From Amycolatopsis echigonensis (GTDB lineage Bacteria; Actinomycetota; Actinomycetes; Mycobacteriales; Pseudonocardiaceae): a stretch of DNA of 64,000 nucleotides. This document shows, piece after piece, positions 34,046-42,964 of the stretch (positions are counted from its first letter, which is position 1; each line of letters begins with the position of its first letter). The notes beneath the pieces are model-generated. The model made no database searches. It saw only the letters and a program-made list of their open reading frames with translations, and was not told the origin of the DNA. A program made the position numbers and the translations under genes. Location: contig NZ_JACJHR010000004.1 in NCBI RefSeq assembly GCF_014174495.1, positions 1-64,000 of the forward strand. The letters are read 5' to 3'.

Positions 34046-34909
34046 TCAGGACATGAGCCGCACGCCAAGGGGCGTGATAGCGCCGTCAGCGGTGGTGAGG
34101 TCCCCGCTTTCGGAATCCTCCGGCAGCGAGAAGCGGACCACCCGTCCCCACGGCCTGCGGCCGTCCTGCTCGTACCCTCGGGACCGCCCGCACGGGAATC
34201 CGAAACCAAACCACAGGTGCCCGGCCGGGTCGATGATTTCGCTGGAGATTGTACCGTCGCTCGTGCCGTGGTTGCACAACGATCGGCCGTGCTTTCCGGC
34301 CGGCTCGCCGTCTTCCTGGTGATCCCGCAGAACCTGCCGCAACGCTTCCGGTGTAGCGCTGTCCAGCGCGCCGAGCAGCTCGCTGCCCCGGCCGTGCCGG
34401 TGTGTCGACGCGGTGGCCTCGTCCCAGGCAGGAGCCGGGTTTTCGGCGAGGCGCTGCCACACATTGGCTCGCGCTTCGGTGCCGGTCGCGGGACCGCACA
34501 CCGCCACCCGTCCGCCTCCCACCTCTACCGCTGCCATGGCGCCTGCGCGGTCGGCGAGCAGGTAGTTGCCCGGCAGCGTGCTGTCCTCGCGCAGGTAGGC
34601 CACCGCCTCGTCCACAGTGGACGCATTCGCGAGCATCCCGGCGGACCACTCCTGCGTGGGGTAGTCCGCCATGTTCCGCTCCGGCACGAACGCGTAGGTG
34701 AAGCCGAGCCCGGCACTGTTGACTCCGCGAGTGAGCATTCCCGCCCACGGCACGAGCACGTCGGCCGGCGGCACGACGACCCGGACTGCCAAGTACGAGT
34801 GGCGTTCGCCGCTCGCGGCCAGCAGATGATTCTTTGTGGCGTACGGGTTGTCGCTGTTGCTGGCCAGCAGCCAGTGCCGCGGGCCGTTCATTCCTGCCAG
34901 GAAACACAT
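34046..34909 (-). CDS. Ntn-hydrolase family protein (choloylglycine hydrolase / acyltransferase C45-like)
   Basis: A 287-residue protein that starts Met-Cys-Phe, so Met removal would expose an N-terminal Cys nucleophile as in C45/C59 Ntn hydrolases. Supporting segments: LLASNSDNPYATKNHLLAAS (the Asp/Asn region after the nucleophile), TRGVNSAGLGFTYAF, and LCNHGTSDGTISSEIIDPAG near the end. Such enzymes cleave linear amide bonds. There is no signal peptide. It starts two bases after the stop of the NCS1 permease gene, so both share an operon: an importer followed by an amidase fits uptake and hydrolysis of an amide-containing compound. Confidence 0.8.
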   Translation of the reverse strand: MCFLAGMNGPRHWLLASNSDNPYATKNHLLAASGERHSYLAVRVVVPPADVLVPWAGMLTRGVNSAGLGFTYAFVPERNMADYPTQEWSAGMLANASTVDEAVAYLREDSTLPGNYLLADRAGAMAAVEVGGGRVAVCGPATGTEARANVWQRLAENPAPAWDEATASTHRHGRGSELLGALDSATPEALRQVLRDHQEDGEPAGKHGRSLCNHGTSDGTISSEIIDPAGHLWFGFGFPCGRSRGYEQDGRRPWGRVVRFSLPEDSESGDLTTADGAITPLGVRLMS

Positions 34910-34911
34910 GA

Positions 34912-36609
34912 CTACTCCGATGCGGAATCAGCATTGCGGGCTGCCGTCTGCGGCGGCCGGGTTTTGCCGCGCAGACGCGCGTTGGCCGCCTCGAGGCCGG
35001 GCGTGCGCGGCGGCAGTTGCGCGATCTGCACCAGGACCGGCTCCGGCATGGAGCGGCAGGCGTCGCCGCACTCCTTGGTGTGCATGCAGTCCTGAGAACA
35101 GATCCACTGCTTGTGGTACGGGCACGGGAACAGGTCGTCGGTGCTGACCACCTCGCCGTCGAGGGGGCACTCGACGACGAGATCTTCTCGCGGCCAGGCG
35201 ATCCGAGGGCGGATCGCGTAGCCGCGGCCACGAGCGCGCGTGCCCAGCCACCAGGTCAGGCCGCCGGCGATCAGGAAGCTGACCCAGTTGGACAGGTAGA
35301 GCGTGACCTGGCCGCCCAGATGTCCAAGAAGGCCGCCCACGGCCAGAAAGGAGCCGACGACGGTCGCGGCGAACAGGGGGACTACCCCGGACCAGTTCCA
35401 GTGGCGCAGCATGGCGCGGCGGTACTCGATGAACCGGCCGTTGTCCGGCCCGTGTCCGCCCCGCCCCCGGACCAGCAGCAGGTCGGCGATGCTGACGCCG
35501 ATCCAGGCGGCCAGCAGCACTCCCTCGACGGCGAGGACGGTGCCCAGGTGGTCGAGGACGTTGAGGTACATCGCCAGAGTGCCGAGCACGACCATGACGA
35601 CCGCCCAGACCGATCGTCCCGGCGTGAAACGCAGACGGGAGAAGAAGTTCGCCAGCGACAACGAGCCACTGTAGGCGTTGATCAGGTTGATCCGCAGTTG
35701 AGTGATCACGATGAGCAGGAAGCCGCCGACGCCCATGATGGCGACCATGTACTGGCCCGGGTTGGCATCGCCGCCCGAGGCCGCCCACAGGAGCAGGCCG
35801 ATCGCGCCGGCGATGACGTAGGCGCCGAAGGCGTACGGCAGCAGCGCGACACACAGTGTGCCGCGGCGGCCGCTGCGGACGAGGCTGTGGTCGTTCGCGA
35901 GCAGCCGTCCCATGTCGGCGTGCCCGAACGCCACGTTGCCGACCAGTCCGTTGTACGACGCGACCGCGCCGAGCAGCCCGATTCCGCCCACACTGCCCAC
36001 GTGCGCGGCGATGAACTCGCGCGTCACCGACAGATCCGCTCGGGACAGCACGATGACCAGCAGTGCCGCGAGTCCGACGACGTAGGCGTAGAGCGTCCAT
36101 TTCTGGAACTTGGCGACGAACTGCAACCCATACAGCACCAGCGGCAGGAACACCAAACCCACCAGCAGGTACGAGACCTTCACCGGGATGCCCGTCTGCG
36201 CGGACAAGGCGCTGGAGAGGATCTGGCCTTCGGTCGCGAAGTAGGTCAGCCAGCTCACCCAGTAGAGCAGCGTGGTCCAGGCAGCGCCGTCGAAGCCGAG
36301 GGCGAGGCCGCGCGACATGAGTGCGGAGCCCAGTCCAGTGCGCGAGGCGGTCTTGACATACAGCACGTTGAGCAGGGTCTGCACCAGGACCGCGTAAACG
36401 ATCGCGACGAGCACGTTCGCGATGCCGAAAGATGCCGCCAGTCCGGCGGGCAGCGAAAGGAAGATGGCCGCCGTGGCACCGCCCGTCAGCGAAAGCACGA
36501 TCTCGGACGTGCGATAGCGCCAGGTGGGCGGCACCTTGCCCAAGGCGTAGTCGTCGCGTGCGACGCTGCCGGAGCCGATTCGCGCGGGCAGGTCACCGGT
36601 ATCGCTCAC
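34912..36609 (-). CDS. NCS1-family permease with a cysteine-rich C-terminal domain
   Basis: A 565-residue nucleobase/hydantoin-type permease (NCS1) with about 12 membrane helices. Segments such as GKVPPTWRYRTSEIVLSLTG, LLYWVSWLTYFATEGQIL and LINAYSGSLSLANFFSRL fit cytosine-purine permeases. After the last helix, around residue 460, comes a cytosolic tail of about 100 residues containing eight Cys and two His in about 40 residues: ECPLDGE, PCPYHKQWICSQDCMHTKEC, GDACR. It looks like a zinc- or iron-binding domain and is not normal for NCS1 proteins of about 450-500 residues. Neighbouring hydantoin-like genes suggest a cyclic amide or base as substrate. Confidence 0.82.
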   Translation of the reverse strand: MSDTGDLPARIGSGSVARDDYALGKVPPTWRYRTSEIVLSLTGGATAAIFLSLPAGLAASFGIANVLVAIVYAVLVQTLLNVLYVKTASRTGLGSALMSRGLALGFDGAAWTTLLYWVSWLTYFATEGQILSSALSAQTGIPVKVSYLLVGLVFLPLVLYGLQFVAKFQKWTLYAYVVGLAALLVIVLSRADLSVTREFIAAHVGSVGGIGLLGAVASYNGLVGNVAFGHADMGRLLANDHSLVRSGRRGTLCVALLPYAFGAYVIAGAIGLLLWAASGGDANPGQYMVAIMGVGGFLLIVITQLRINLINAYSGSLSLANFFSRLRFTPGRSVWAVVMVVLGTLAMYLNVLDHLGTVLAVEGVLLAAWIGVSIADLLLVRGRGGHGPDNGRFIEYRRAMLRHWNWSGVVPLFAATVVGSFLAVGGLLGHLGGQVTLYLSNWVSFLIAGGLTWWLGTRARGRGYAIRPRIAWPREDLVVECPLDGEVVSTDDLFPCPYHKQWICSQDCMHTKECGDACRSMPEPVLVQIAQLPPRTPGLEAANARLRGKTRPPQTAARNADSASE

Positions 36610-36976
36610 TGTCTCTCCTCAGAAATTCGTCGAGGGCGGGGGACTCTCACGAGCCTGCGTGCGCTCCGCCGCGTGACCCAGGCCAGCGTCTCGGCGCTAG
36701 CCCACAAGTGCCGCGCGACTCTGTTCGCTTTACTGCGGAACTGCCGTGAAGGGGCCCTCGCCGGACTCAGATTCCCGCAAGGGGCCCTTCCGGGGCCTGG
36801 CTCGCCGCGCCTTCACCGGCGTCAAGGTCCGCCTCGACCAGACCAACATCAAGAAACTCGTCGACAACCCTGCAAAGCAAAGACACCGGCTTCACGAGAC
36901 GCTAGGTGCAGAGCTCCCGCGCACGTGGTGTACTTCCACCGAGAACCCGGAGGACGTTCACTTCCCCGAGAAGAGG
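36610..36976. other. Intergenic gap with a duplicated AAGGGGCCCT-type motif
   Basis: About 370 bp splitting the minus-strand gene series. Near 36750-36800 AAGGGGCCCT and AAGGGGCCCTTCC occur 30 bases apart, a dispersed intergenic motif type that I associate with Amycolatopsis-like genomes (from memory). No gene recognised. Confidence 0.35.
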
Positions 36977-37960
36977 TCAGGGAACCGTCACGACGATCTT
37001 CCCCGCCTGGTTGCCGGATTGCATGTACCGGTACGCGTCCACCACGTGTTCGAAGCCGAAGACCCGGTCGACGCGGGGCCGGAGGCACCCGGACCGGATG
37101 GCTTCGCTGACCAGGGCTATTCCGCGGGCACGCTGGCCAGGGTCGTCCACGTGGTTGAACATCGAGTACGGGTGGAACACCGCCCGCGCCCGGCACATGG
37201 CGGCAGCTGGGACCACTGGCTGGCGGTCGGTCAGCGTGCCGTACCCGAAGACGGTCGCGCCCGGAGCCAGGTGGTCGGCGTAGCGCTGCAGCGAATCGCC
37301 GCCGAGGGGGTCGAATGCCGCCTGCAGTCCTTTTCCGTTGCTGGCGCGGGAGATCGCCTTCGCCAGGTTCTCGTCGCCTACGACTACCTCGCTCGCGCCC
37401 GATTGCCGCAGGATCTCCGCCTTCGCTGGCGACCGGGTGGTCGCGATCGCGGCCACGCCGAGCTCCCGGCACAGCTGTAGCGCGCCCAGTCCGGCGGAGC
37501 TGGACGCGGCTGTGATCAGGACTGCGTCTCCCTCGCCGAGATCGCAGACTTCCTTGAACGCGAAATACGGTGTCAGGTACTGCATCCAAACCGCGGTTGC
37601 CTCATGGTCGTCGAGCCCGTCGGGCGCGGTGGTGACGTAATCGTCCGGCACGACCGCACTAATGCCCTGGACGCCGTTCTGCGTGAAAAACGGGATGGTG
37701 GTGACCCTGTCTCCGGGAACGAACGCGGTGACCTCGGAGCCGGTCTCGGTGACCACTCCGCAGGCTTCAGAGCCTATTCGGGACGGGAAAGCGGGGATTG
37801 TGTAGTGCTCGCCGGCCAGGTACATGAGGTCCGCGCGGTTGAGCGCGAACGCCGAGACCCTGATGCGCACGTCGCGCTCGCCGAGCGGTTGTTCCGGCCA
37901 CGGTCCGACACGCAGGACCTCGGGGCCCCCGAACTCGGTGAAGTAGACGGCCTCGCTCAT
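36977..37960 (-). CDS. MDR-family NADPH:quinone oxidoreductase-like dehydrogenase
   Basis: A 327-residue medium-chain dehydrogenase without zinc-ligand patterns, thus of the quinone oxidoreductase branch: VYFTEFGGPEVLRVGPWPEQ at the start, ALNRADLMYLAGEHY, VLITAASSSAGLGALQLCRE (NADPH Rossmann loop) and QAGKIVVTVP at the end. ATG 37960 overlaps the racemase stop by four bases (ATGA). It probably reduces an enone or quinone-like intermediate; the substrate is unknown. Confidence 0.87.
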   Translation of the reverse strand: MSEAVYFTEFGGPEVLRVGPWPEQPLGERDVRIRVSAFALNRADLMYLAGEHYTIPAFPSRIGSEACGVVTETGSEVTAFVPGDRVTTIPFFTQNGVQGISAVVPDDYVTTAPDGLDDHEATAVWMQYLTPYFAFKEVCDLGEGDAVLITAASSSAGLGALQLCRELGVAAIATTRSPAKAEILRQSGASEVVVGDENLAKAISRASNGKGLQAAFDPLGGDSLQRYADHLAPGATVFGYGTLTDRQPVVPAAAMCRARAVFHPYSMFNHVDDPGQRARGIALVSEAIRSGCLRPRVDRVFGFEHVVDAYRYMQSGNQAGKIVVTVP

Positions 37961-38733
37961 CGCGGATCCTTGGTCAGGTTCGGCTCCAACGGGGCCAGGA
38001 AGCCGGAGTATTCTGCCGCTGCCGGGCTCTGATAGCCCAAGCGTCCGGACACTGTCCAGCCCTGCAGCGTCGCGACGTCGGCGAGGAACTCGGCATAGCG
38101 GAGCGGGGCGACGGTGGCGTCGATGACGGGCACGCCCAGTTCCGCCTGCAGGGTGCGGTAGAACCCGAACTCGATGGTGCAGCCGAGGATCACGGCGTCG
38201 GCCCGGTCCTGCTCGACGGCGGCGCGCGCCTCTTCGAGGATGCGTCGCTCGGTGAACGCCGGGTCGGTCTGGAAGTCGTTGACGCCCATGCCGAGTTCTC
38301 GGAAGGAGGCGAGCGAACGCTCCGCCCCGTAACGGTGGATGTTCTCCTCCATCTCGGGAATCCACTTCGCGCGCCCCACGAGCACGGAAAACCGTTCGCC
38401 GACCGACTGGGCGACCCGGATGCAGGCCTCGGCCGGGGCGGTGACTGGCATCCGCCTGGTCACCTCTTTCGCGGCGCGTACAAACGGGTCGTAGAAGCAT
38501 CCGATCACCATGGCGTCGTAGCACTGCTGCTCGGCCCAGAGCACGGTCCGCAGCGAGGGCTCGGCCACCATCAGTTCGTACGCGTTGTATTCGAGGTGGA
38601 CGGGCCCGGTTCCGTCGAGCGACGCCACGTCCAAGCGGGTGTCCTCCCGCGCCTCAGCACGCAGGCTGTCGCCGATCGGGACGTCGTAGGCACTGTTCAT
38701 GACGGGGTTGAGCCAGAGGATTCTCCGTGTCAC
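37957..38733 (-). CDS. Asp/Glu/hydantoin racemase-family protein
   Basis: A 258-residue cofactor-independent racemase-fold enzyme. The two catalytic cysteines appear in AMVIGCFYDPFVRAAKEV and AVILGCTIEFGFYRTLQ, and the N-terminus ILWLNPVMNSAY is typical of the hydantoin racemase branch. GTG 38733 follows AAGGAG and overlaps the dipeptidase stop (GTGA). In this neighbourhood (HyuA-like, dipeptidase, NCS1 permease) it likely epimerises a hydantoin or amino-acid-like intermediate. Confidence 0.85.
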   Translation of the reverse strand: MTRRILWLNPVMNSAYDVPIGDSLRAEAREDTRLDVASLDGTGPVHLEYNAYELMVAEPSLRTVLWAEQQCYDAMVIGCFYDPFVRAAKEVTRRMPVTAPAEACIRVAQSVGERFSVLVGRAKWIPEMEENIHRYGAERSLASFRELGMGVNDFQTDPAFTERRILEEARAAVEQDRADAVILGCTIEFGFYRTLQAELGVPVIDATVAPLRYAEFLADVATLQGWTVSGRLGYQSPAAAEYSGFLAPLEPNLTKDPR

Positions 38734-39773
38734 GTGCTTGCTCCTTGACGGTGCGATGTCGCCTCTTCGGCGGTTTGGCCATCGAGCATCGAACAGATGA
38801 ACTCCGTGAGGTTGTCGCCGAGGATTTGCCGCGCCAGGTTCCTGCCGAAGCGTTTCTCGGCTGCTTCGGCGAGCGCGGCGAAATCGGCTGGGCGTTGCAG
38901 TCCCGCGGTTTTGGGGATCTGGGTCCAGTCGACGAGGAGGCCGGTGAAGACAGGGTCGACGACGTCGGCGACGTCGTCGATGAAGTCGGTGCCGAGTCCC
39001 ACCCGGTCCGGCCCGAGCAGGCCCATGGCGTGCTCCATGTGGTCCAGGAACCGGTCCAGCGTAGGGACTTCGTCGGTCAGGAAGGGACCGAACGCGTTGA
39101 CGGCCAGGAATCCGCCGGCCGCGCCGAGCACCGCGATCTGCTCGTCGGTGAGGTTGCGCGGGTGATCGGCCAGCGCACGGCAAGAGGAGTGCGACGCGAT
39201 GAACGGCTTGCGAGCGACCTCGGCGAGGTGGAAGAAGCCGGCCTCGGAAAGGTGGGAAACGTCGACGATGATGCCGAGGTCTTCCATGCGCCGCACGGCG
39301 TCGATCCCCAGTTGGGTGAGGCGGCCGCCGGTGTCGCGCTCGGCGATGCCGTCTGCCATCATCGTGCGCCGGTTCCATGCCAGCGAACACATCCGCACGC
39401 CCTCGCGCCGCATCACGTTCACCAGCTCGAGCGAATGACCAAGCGGCTCGGCTCCCTCGATCGCCAGCAGGAGCGCGATCTTTCCGGACGCGATCGTCTC
39501 GGCGATTTCGGCGCGGGTCGAGACGAGCGCGACGGCGTCGCGGTGCACGTCGGCGATGTGGCGCGCTTCCTCGATCATCAGCAAACACCGGCGCAGCGCG
39601 CCCTCGCCCACGAACTGTTCCTCAGTCGCCACCGGGAGCACTTGGAGGCTCACGCCGCCCTGGCGAAGCTGGGGCAGCCAGAAGTCGCCGAAGGGGTCTT
39701 CGCGTCCCCGTTCGCGCAGATGGCGCACGGCCATCAGCAGGTCGTTGTGGCAGTCCGCCACCCGGTAGCTCAT
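38730..39773 (-). CDS. Membrane-dipeptidase family (M19) hydrolase
   Basis: A 347-residue M19 peptidase with the binuclear zinc ligands in order: DCHNDLL (His-x-Asp), LAIEGAEPLG (bridging Glu), DVSHLSEAGF and ASHSSCRALADHPRNL (histidines) and GLGTDFIDD (Asp). There is no signal peptide or lipobox, so it is cytoplasmic. It would cleave dipeptides or N-acyl/D-amino-acid amides. Start at ATG 39773 overlapping the SnoaL stop; translationally coupled. Confidence 0.88.
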   Translation of the reverse strand: MSYRVADCHNDLLMAVRHLRERGREDPFGDFWLPQLRQGGVSLQVLPVATEEQFVGEGALRRCLLMIEEARHIADVHRDAVALVSTRAEIAETIASGKIALLLAIEGAEPLGHSLELVNVMRREGVRMCSLAWNRRTMMADGIAERDTGGRLTQLGIDAVRRMEDLGIIVDVSHLSEAGFFHLAEVARKPFIASHSSCRALADHPRNLTDEQIAVLGAAGGFLAVNAFGPFLTDEVPTLDRFLDHMEHAMGLLGPDRVGLGTDFIDDVADVVDPVFTGLLVDWTQIPKTAGLQRPADFAALAEAAEKRFGRNLARQILGDNLTEFICSMLDGQTAEEATSHRQGAST

Positions 39774-40165
39774 GGGCGCTCCTTTGCGGCGGCTTCGAGC
39801 ACGGCGTCGAGCGCGGCTCCGTCGTAGTAGAGGTACGCGGAGCTCATCACCCCGTTCGTCACGGTCACGATCGAGCAGCCTGCGACATCGAGGTCCGGCA
39901 CGCCCGGCCGGCTCGAGGTGCCGGACATCCGCCAGCGGACGACGGCACGGTCGCCGACGGCGAGGGTTTCGTCGACCTGCCGGCGGTAGTCCGGATACAC
40001 CGCGCGGAGTTCGCGCATCGCGTCGGAATCGTCTTGTGCGGAGCCGACAGCGGGCTGGCCGTTGACGGCGACGTCGAGGTCGGCGGCGACCAGCGATCCC
40101 ATGGTCTCGAAGTCGCCGACGTTCTCGGCGCTGTTGTAGGCGAGCCAGATCGCGTCGGCGTCCAT
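39770..40165 (-). CDS. SnoaL/NTF2-like small protein
   Basis: A 131-residue alpha+beta barrel protein: AIWLAYNSAENVGDFETMGS, VYPDYRRQVDETLAVGDRAV and VVRWRMSGTSS match SnoaL-like polyketide cyclase/isomerase domains. Start MDADAIW at 40165 follows AAGGAG seven bases upstream; an ATG at 40180 would overlap the hyuA-like stop. Possible role: isomerase or binding protein for a pathway intermediate; unknown. Confidence 0.78.
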   Translation of the reverse strand: MDADAIWLAYNSAENVGDFETMGSLVAADLDVAVNGQPAVGSAQDDSDAMRELRAVYPDYRRQVDETLAVGDRAVVRWRMSGTSSRPGVPDLDVAGCSIVTVTNGVMSSAYLYYDGAALDAVLEAAAKERP

Positions 40166-40176
40166 CGTCTGCTCCT

Positions 40177-41727
40177 TCATGACTTGAGCGGCCCGGCTGC
40201 CTTGACCTGCACCCGGCACGCTTGGCCGGGGACGTAGGACAGCGGCACCTCGTGGACGGACGTGATGCGGACGGCGCCCGGGTCCGCGCCCGAGCGGATG
40301 GCCGCGTTGACGGCGAGTTCCCGGGCCTCGGCCAAGCACGCCTCGCGGCCTTTGTCCTCGTAGCGGAATACTCGATCGACGGTGCCCGAGGCATCCGCGA
40401 TGGCGGCGCCGTAGGCGTTGGCCACGGCGTGGTGGTCGGGCCGAACCACTTCGGTGACTCCCGGAACCTTGTCCGGCACGAGGTGGGAGCCGCCGCCGAC
40501 GGCGATGAGCGGCAGTTCGTGCCGGCTGGCTTTCATGCGGTCGGCGATGATCCGGATCTGCTCGTCCACCCACGCCAGGGCAGCATCGACGGTGCTGGGC
40601 GAGAGGGACGCGACGGACGCCGGGTCGCCGAATCCGGTCAGCCGGCCCGCCCGGGTGGAGATGTCGGAGAGGGTGAGGGTGGACCCTCCGCACACCAGCG
40701 CCTCGGACACGACGCGGTAGCCGACGGAATCGGGCCCGACGGTCACCCCGCGCCCCGTGCCGCGCACCACGGTGCCGCCGCCGAGGCCGATCGAGATCAA
40801 GTCCGGCATGCGGAAGTTGGTGCGCACGCCGCCGACCTCGATCGCCGCGGTGGACTCGCGGGGGAAGCCGTCGACGAGGATGCCGATGTCGGCCGAGGTG
40901 CCGCCGACGTCGACGACGAGCGCGTCGGAGAGGCCGGCGAGCGAGCAGGCGCCCCGCATGGAGTTGGTCGGTCCGGACCCCAGCGTCAGGACGGGGAAAC
41001 GGGCCGTCTCCTCGGCGGTCATGAGGGTGCCGTCGTTCTGCGTCAGGAAGGAGTCGATGCTCAGCCCGTTATCCGCCAGCGCGGTCTGGAAACCGTTGAC
41101 GACGTCCCGTGCCACGCCGAGGAGGGCGGAGTTCAGGACGGTGGCATTTTCCCGTTCGAGCAGGCCGAGCGCGCCGACCTGATGGCTCAGCGACACGGGG
41201 AAGTCCGGTCCCAGTTCCTCGGCGATGATCTCCGCGGCCCGCAGTTCGTGGACGTGGTTCGCGGGGGAGAAGGGCGCGGACACCGCGACCGCGGCGACCG
41301 TGCCGGCGCAGCGCGCCGCGAACCGGCGGACCGCGTCCTCGTCGAGCGGGGCGATCTCGGAGCCGTCGAACTCGTTGCCGCCGCCGACGATCTCGGCCGG
41401 GCCCATGATCGTTTCAAGCAGGTCCGCGGGCCACGAGACCCCAGGGCGGACGCCGCGCGAGGCCGGTGCCGCTAGCCGGATCACCCCGACCCGCTGGAGA
41501 CCGCGGCGCTGGATGATCGCGTTGGCGGGGTGGGTGGTGCCGAGCATCGCCTGGGTGATCCGCTCCTGGTCGACCTCGGCGACAACCTTGGACAGCGACG
41601 CGCGGATCCCGTCGAAGGGATCGGGGGTGGTGGCCGACTTGGTGGCGGCGACGACCTTGCCGGCGCTGTCCACGACGACCGCGTCGGTGTTGGTTCCGCC
41701 GACATCGATACCGATTTTCAGGCTCAT
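40177..41727 (-). CDS. Hydantoinase/oxoprolinase family protein (HyuA-like, short form)
   Basis: A 516-residue protein with the HyuA N-terminal ASKHA-type fold: KIGIDVGGTNTDAVVVDSAG, LGTTHPANAIIQRRGL, LGSGPTNSMRGACSLAG, ALVVDVGGTSADIGILVDGF and DLISIGLGGGTVVRG. True N-methylhydantoinase A and 5-oxoprolinase subunits are about 680 residues or more; this one ends after the hydantoinase_A core and lacks the C-terminal part. The short form often pairs with DUF917 proteins, as here (the DUF917 gene ends eight bases upstream). Likely ATP-dependent opening of a hydantoin- or lactam-like ring; no HyuB partner is present. Confidence 0.86.
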   Translation of the reverse strand: MSLKIGIDVGGTNTDAVVVDSAGKVVAATKSATTPDPFDGIRASLSKVVAEVDQERITQAMLGTTHPANAIIQRRGLQRVGVIRLAAPASRGVRPGVSWPADLLETIMGPAEIVGGGNEFDGSEIAPLDEDAVRRFAARCAGTVAAVAVSAPFSPANHVHELRAAEIIAEELGPDFPVSLSHQVGALGLLERENATVLNSALLGVARDVVNGFQTALADNGLSIDSFLTQNDGTLMTAEETARFPVLTLGSGPTNSMRGACSLAGLSDALVVDVGGTSADIGILVDGFPRESTAAIEVGGVRTNFRMPDLISIGLGGGTVVRGTGRGVTVGPDSVGYRVVSEALVCGGSTLTLSDISTRAGRLTGFGDPASVASLSPSTVDAALAWVDEQIRIIADRMKASRHELPLIAVGGGSHLVPDKVPGVTEVVRPDHHAVANAYGAAIADASGTVDRVFRYEDKGREACLAEARELAVNAAIRSGADPGAVRITSVHEVPLSYVPGQACRVQVKAAGPLKS

Positions 41728-41735
41728 GGGGCGGC

Positions 41736-42803
41736 TCAACCTTTCAGGGGGACGTAGTCGACGTCGTAGCCGAAGGCAGCTGGACCGACGATGTCGAGCA
41801 TCCCGTCGCGCTTCCAGCCGTCGGCGCAGGGCAAGCCGAGGACACGCACTCGCTGGCCGTAGGCGAGGCTCTCGGTGGTGATCGGCTCGGCCGTCTCGAA
41901 ATCGAGCATGCAGATCAGGTCCGGCGGCGTGACGACCGGACGGCCGTTCTCGATCGCGAGCAGCAGTTCGTTCTGGATTTCGATCCGGAGCGTCCGGCTC
42001 GGGTCGGCGAAGTCCTCGACGGTGACCGTGCCGCGCGCGAAGCCGGTCGTGGTCCGCCGGTCGAGGTCGATGATCTTGCCGTCGAACACGACCCGGCCGT
42101 CGGCGAAGTCCAGGAACCGGTCCCAGCTTCCGTCTTCCTGGCGCTGCACCGCGCGCAGGAGACCGCCGATCTCGCTGCAGAACTGCATCGAACCCCACAC
42201 GGCCGCGTCGCGCGCTTCGGCGACTGTCATCGGATAGGCGGCCAGCGCGTTCGCGAGGCCGAGCATCATGGCGGAGCCGCGGACCAGTTTCTCGCCGACT
42301 TGGTTCGAGACAGTCTCGAACGCGATCCGGTTGCCCTTCTCGTCCGCGAGGCTCATCGGAGAAGCGGACAGGCCGGCCAGGGTGAACGTGGTCATCTCGA
42401 TCTGCGGGAAAGCGCGGCGCATGCCGTCGGCGTCCACGCAGGGAACGCCGAGTTCGGCGGCGACGGCCAGCGGAATCAAGGTGTTCATGCCGCCGACCTC
42501 GACCGGCATGATCGCGTCGATGTCGCGCCCCAGATAGGAGACGAGCGCGCGCACCGCATCGGCGAATTCGCTGCCGGACGGGATCTTTTCGATGATGACC
42601 GTCGGCGCGCCGACGACCGCCACGGTCGCCAGCTGCGCCGCGGCGGGAAGTTCGTCGAGGCCCACGATGTCGATGGGACCGTGGTCGTTGATCGCCTGCT
42701 CGACCATGAGCTTGGCGATGAACGGATCACCTCCGCCGCCGGTGCCGAGGAGGGTCGCGCCCAGCGTCAGCTGATCGAGCGCGTCCAGTGCGAGTTTTCG
42801 CAT
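41736..42803 (-). CDS. DUF917 protein (S-methyl-thiohydantoin desulfurase family), copy 1
   Basis: A 355-residue DUF917 protein, family now named after S-methyl-thiohydantoin desulfurase. Features: LTLGATLLGTGGGGDPFIA, DAIMPVEVGGMNTLIPLAVA, PCVDADGMRRAFPQIEMTTF and KIIDLDRRTTTGFARGTV. It is the first gene of the long minus-strand operon and is strikingly similar along its whole length to the second copy at 45424-46500. Inferred activity: hydrolysis on a hydantoin-type ring together with HyuA. The exact substrate is unknown. Confidence 0.86.
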   Translation of the reverse strand: MRKLALDALDQLTLGATLLGTGGGGDPFIAKLMVEQAINDHGPIDIVGLDELPAAAQLATVAVVGAPTVIIEKIPSGSEFADAVRALVSYLGRDIDAIMPVEVGGMNTLIPLAVAAELGVPCVDADGMRRAFPQIEMTTFTLAGLSASPMSLADEKGNRIAFETVSNQVGEKLVRGSAMMLGLANALAAYPMTVAEARDAAVWGSMQFCSEIGGLLRAVQRQEDGSWDRFLDFADGRVVFDGKIIDLDRRTTTGFARGTVTVEDFADPSRTLRIEIQNELLLAIENGRPVVTPPDLICMLDFETAEPITTESLAYGQRVRVLGLPCADGWKRDGMLDIVGPAAFGYDVDYVPLKG

Positions 42804-42964
42804 GTCGCGAGTGTTCCTTCCCGAGCTGTCCTGCGAAGAATCGTTGGCAGGGACGGTAGAACCCGGCCGCGCTCGCCGACGATGGGCACTTCGCACTGCT
42901 TCGCCGGAGGTCGTTGGACCGAACGCCCATTGGGGCGTATCGGCGGCTCGGTCAGGCTGGGGAG

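Noticed and set aside
32599..35095. Very long plus-strand open frames opposite the Ntn hydrolase and NCS1 genes
   Set aside because: Arg/Pro-rich translations without any motif; the minus-strand genes explain the coding signal from 34046 on.
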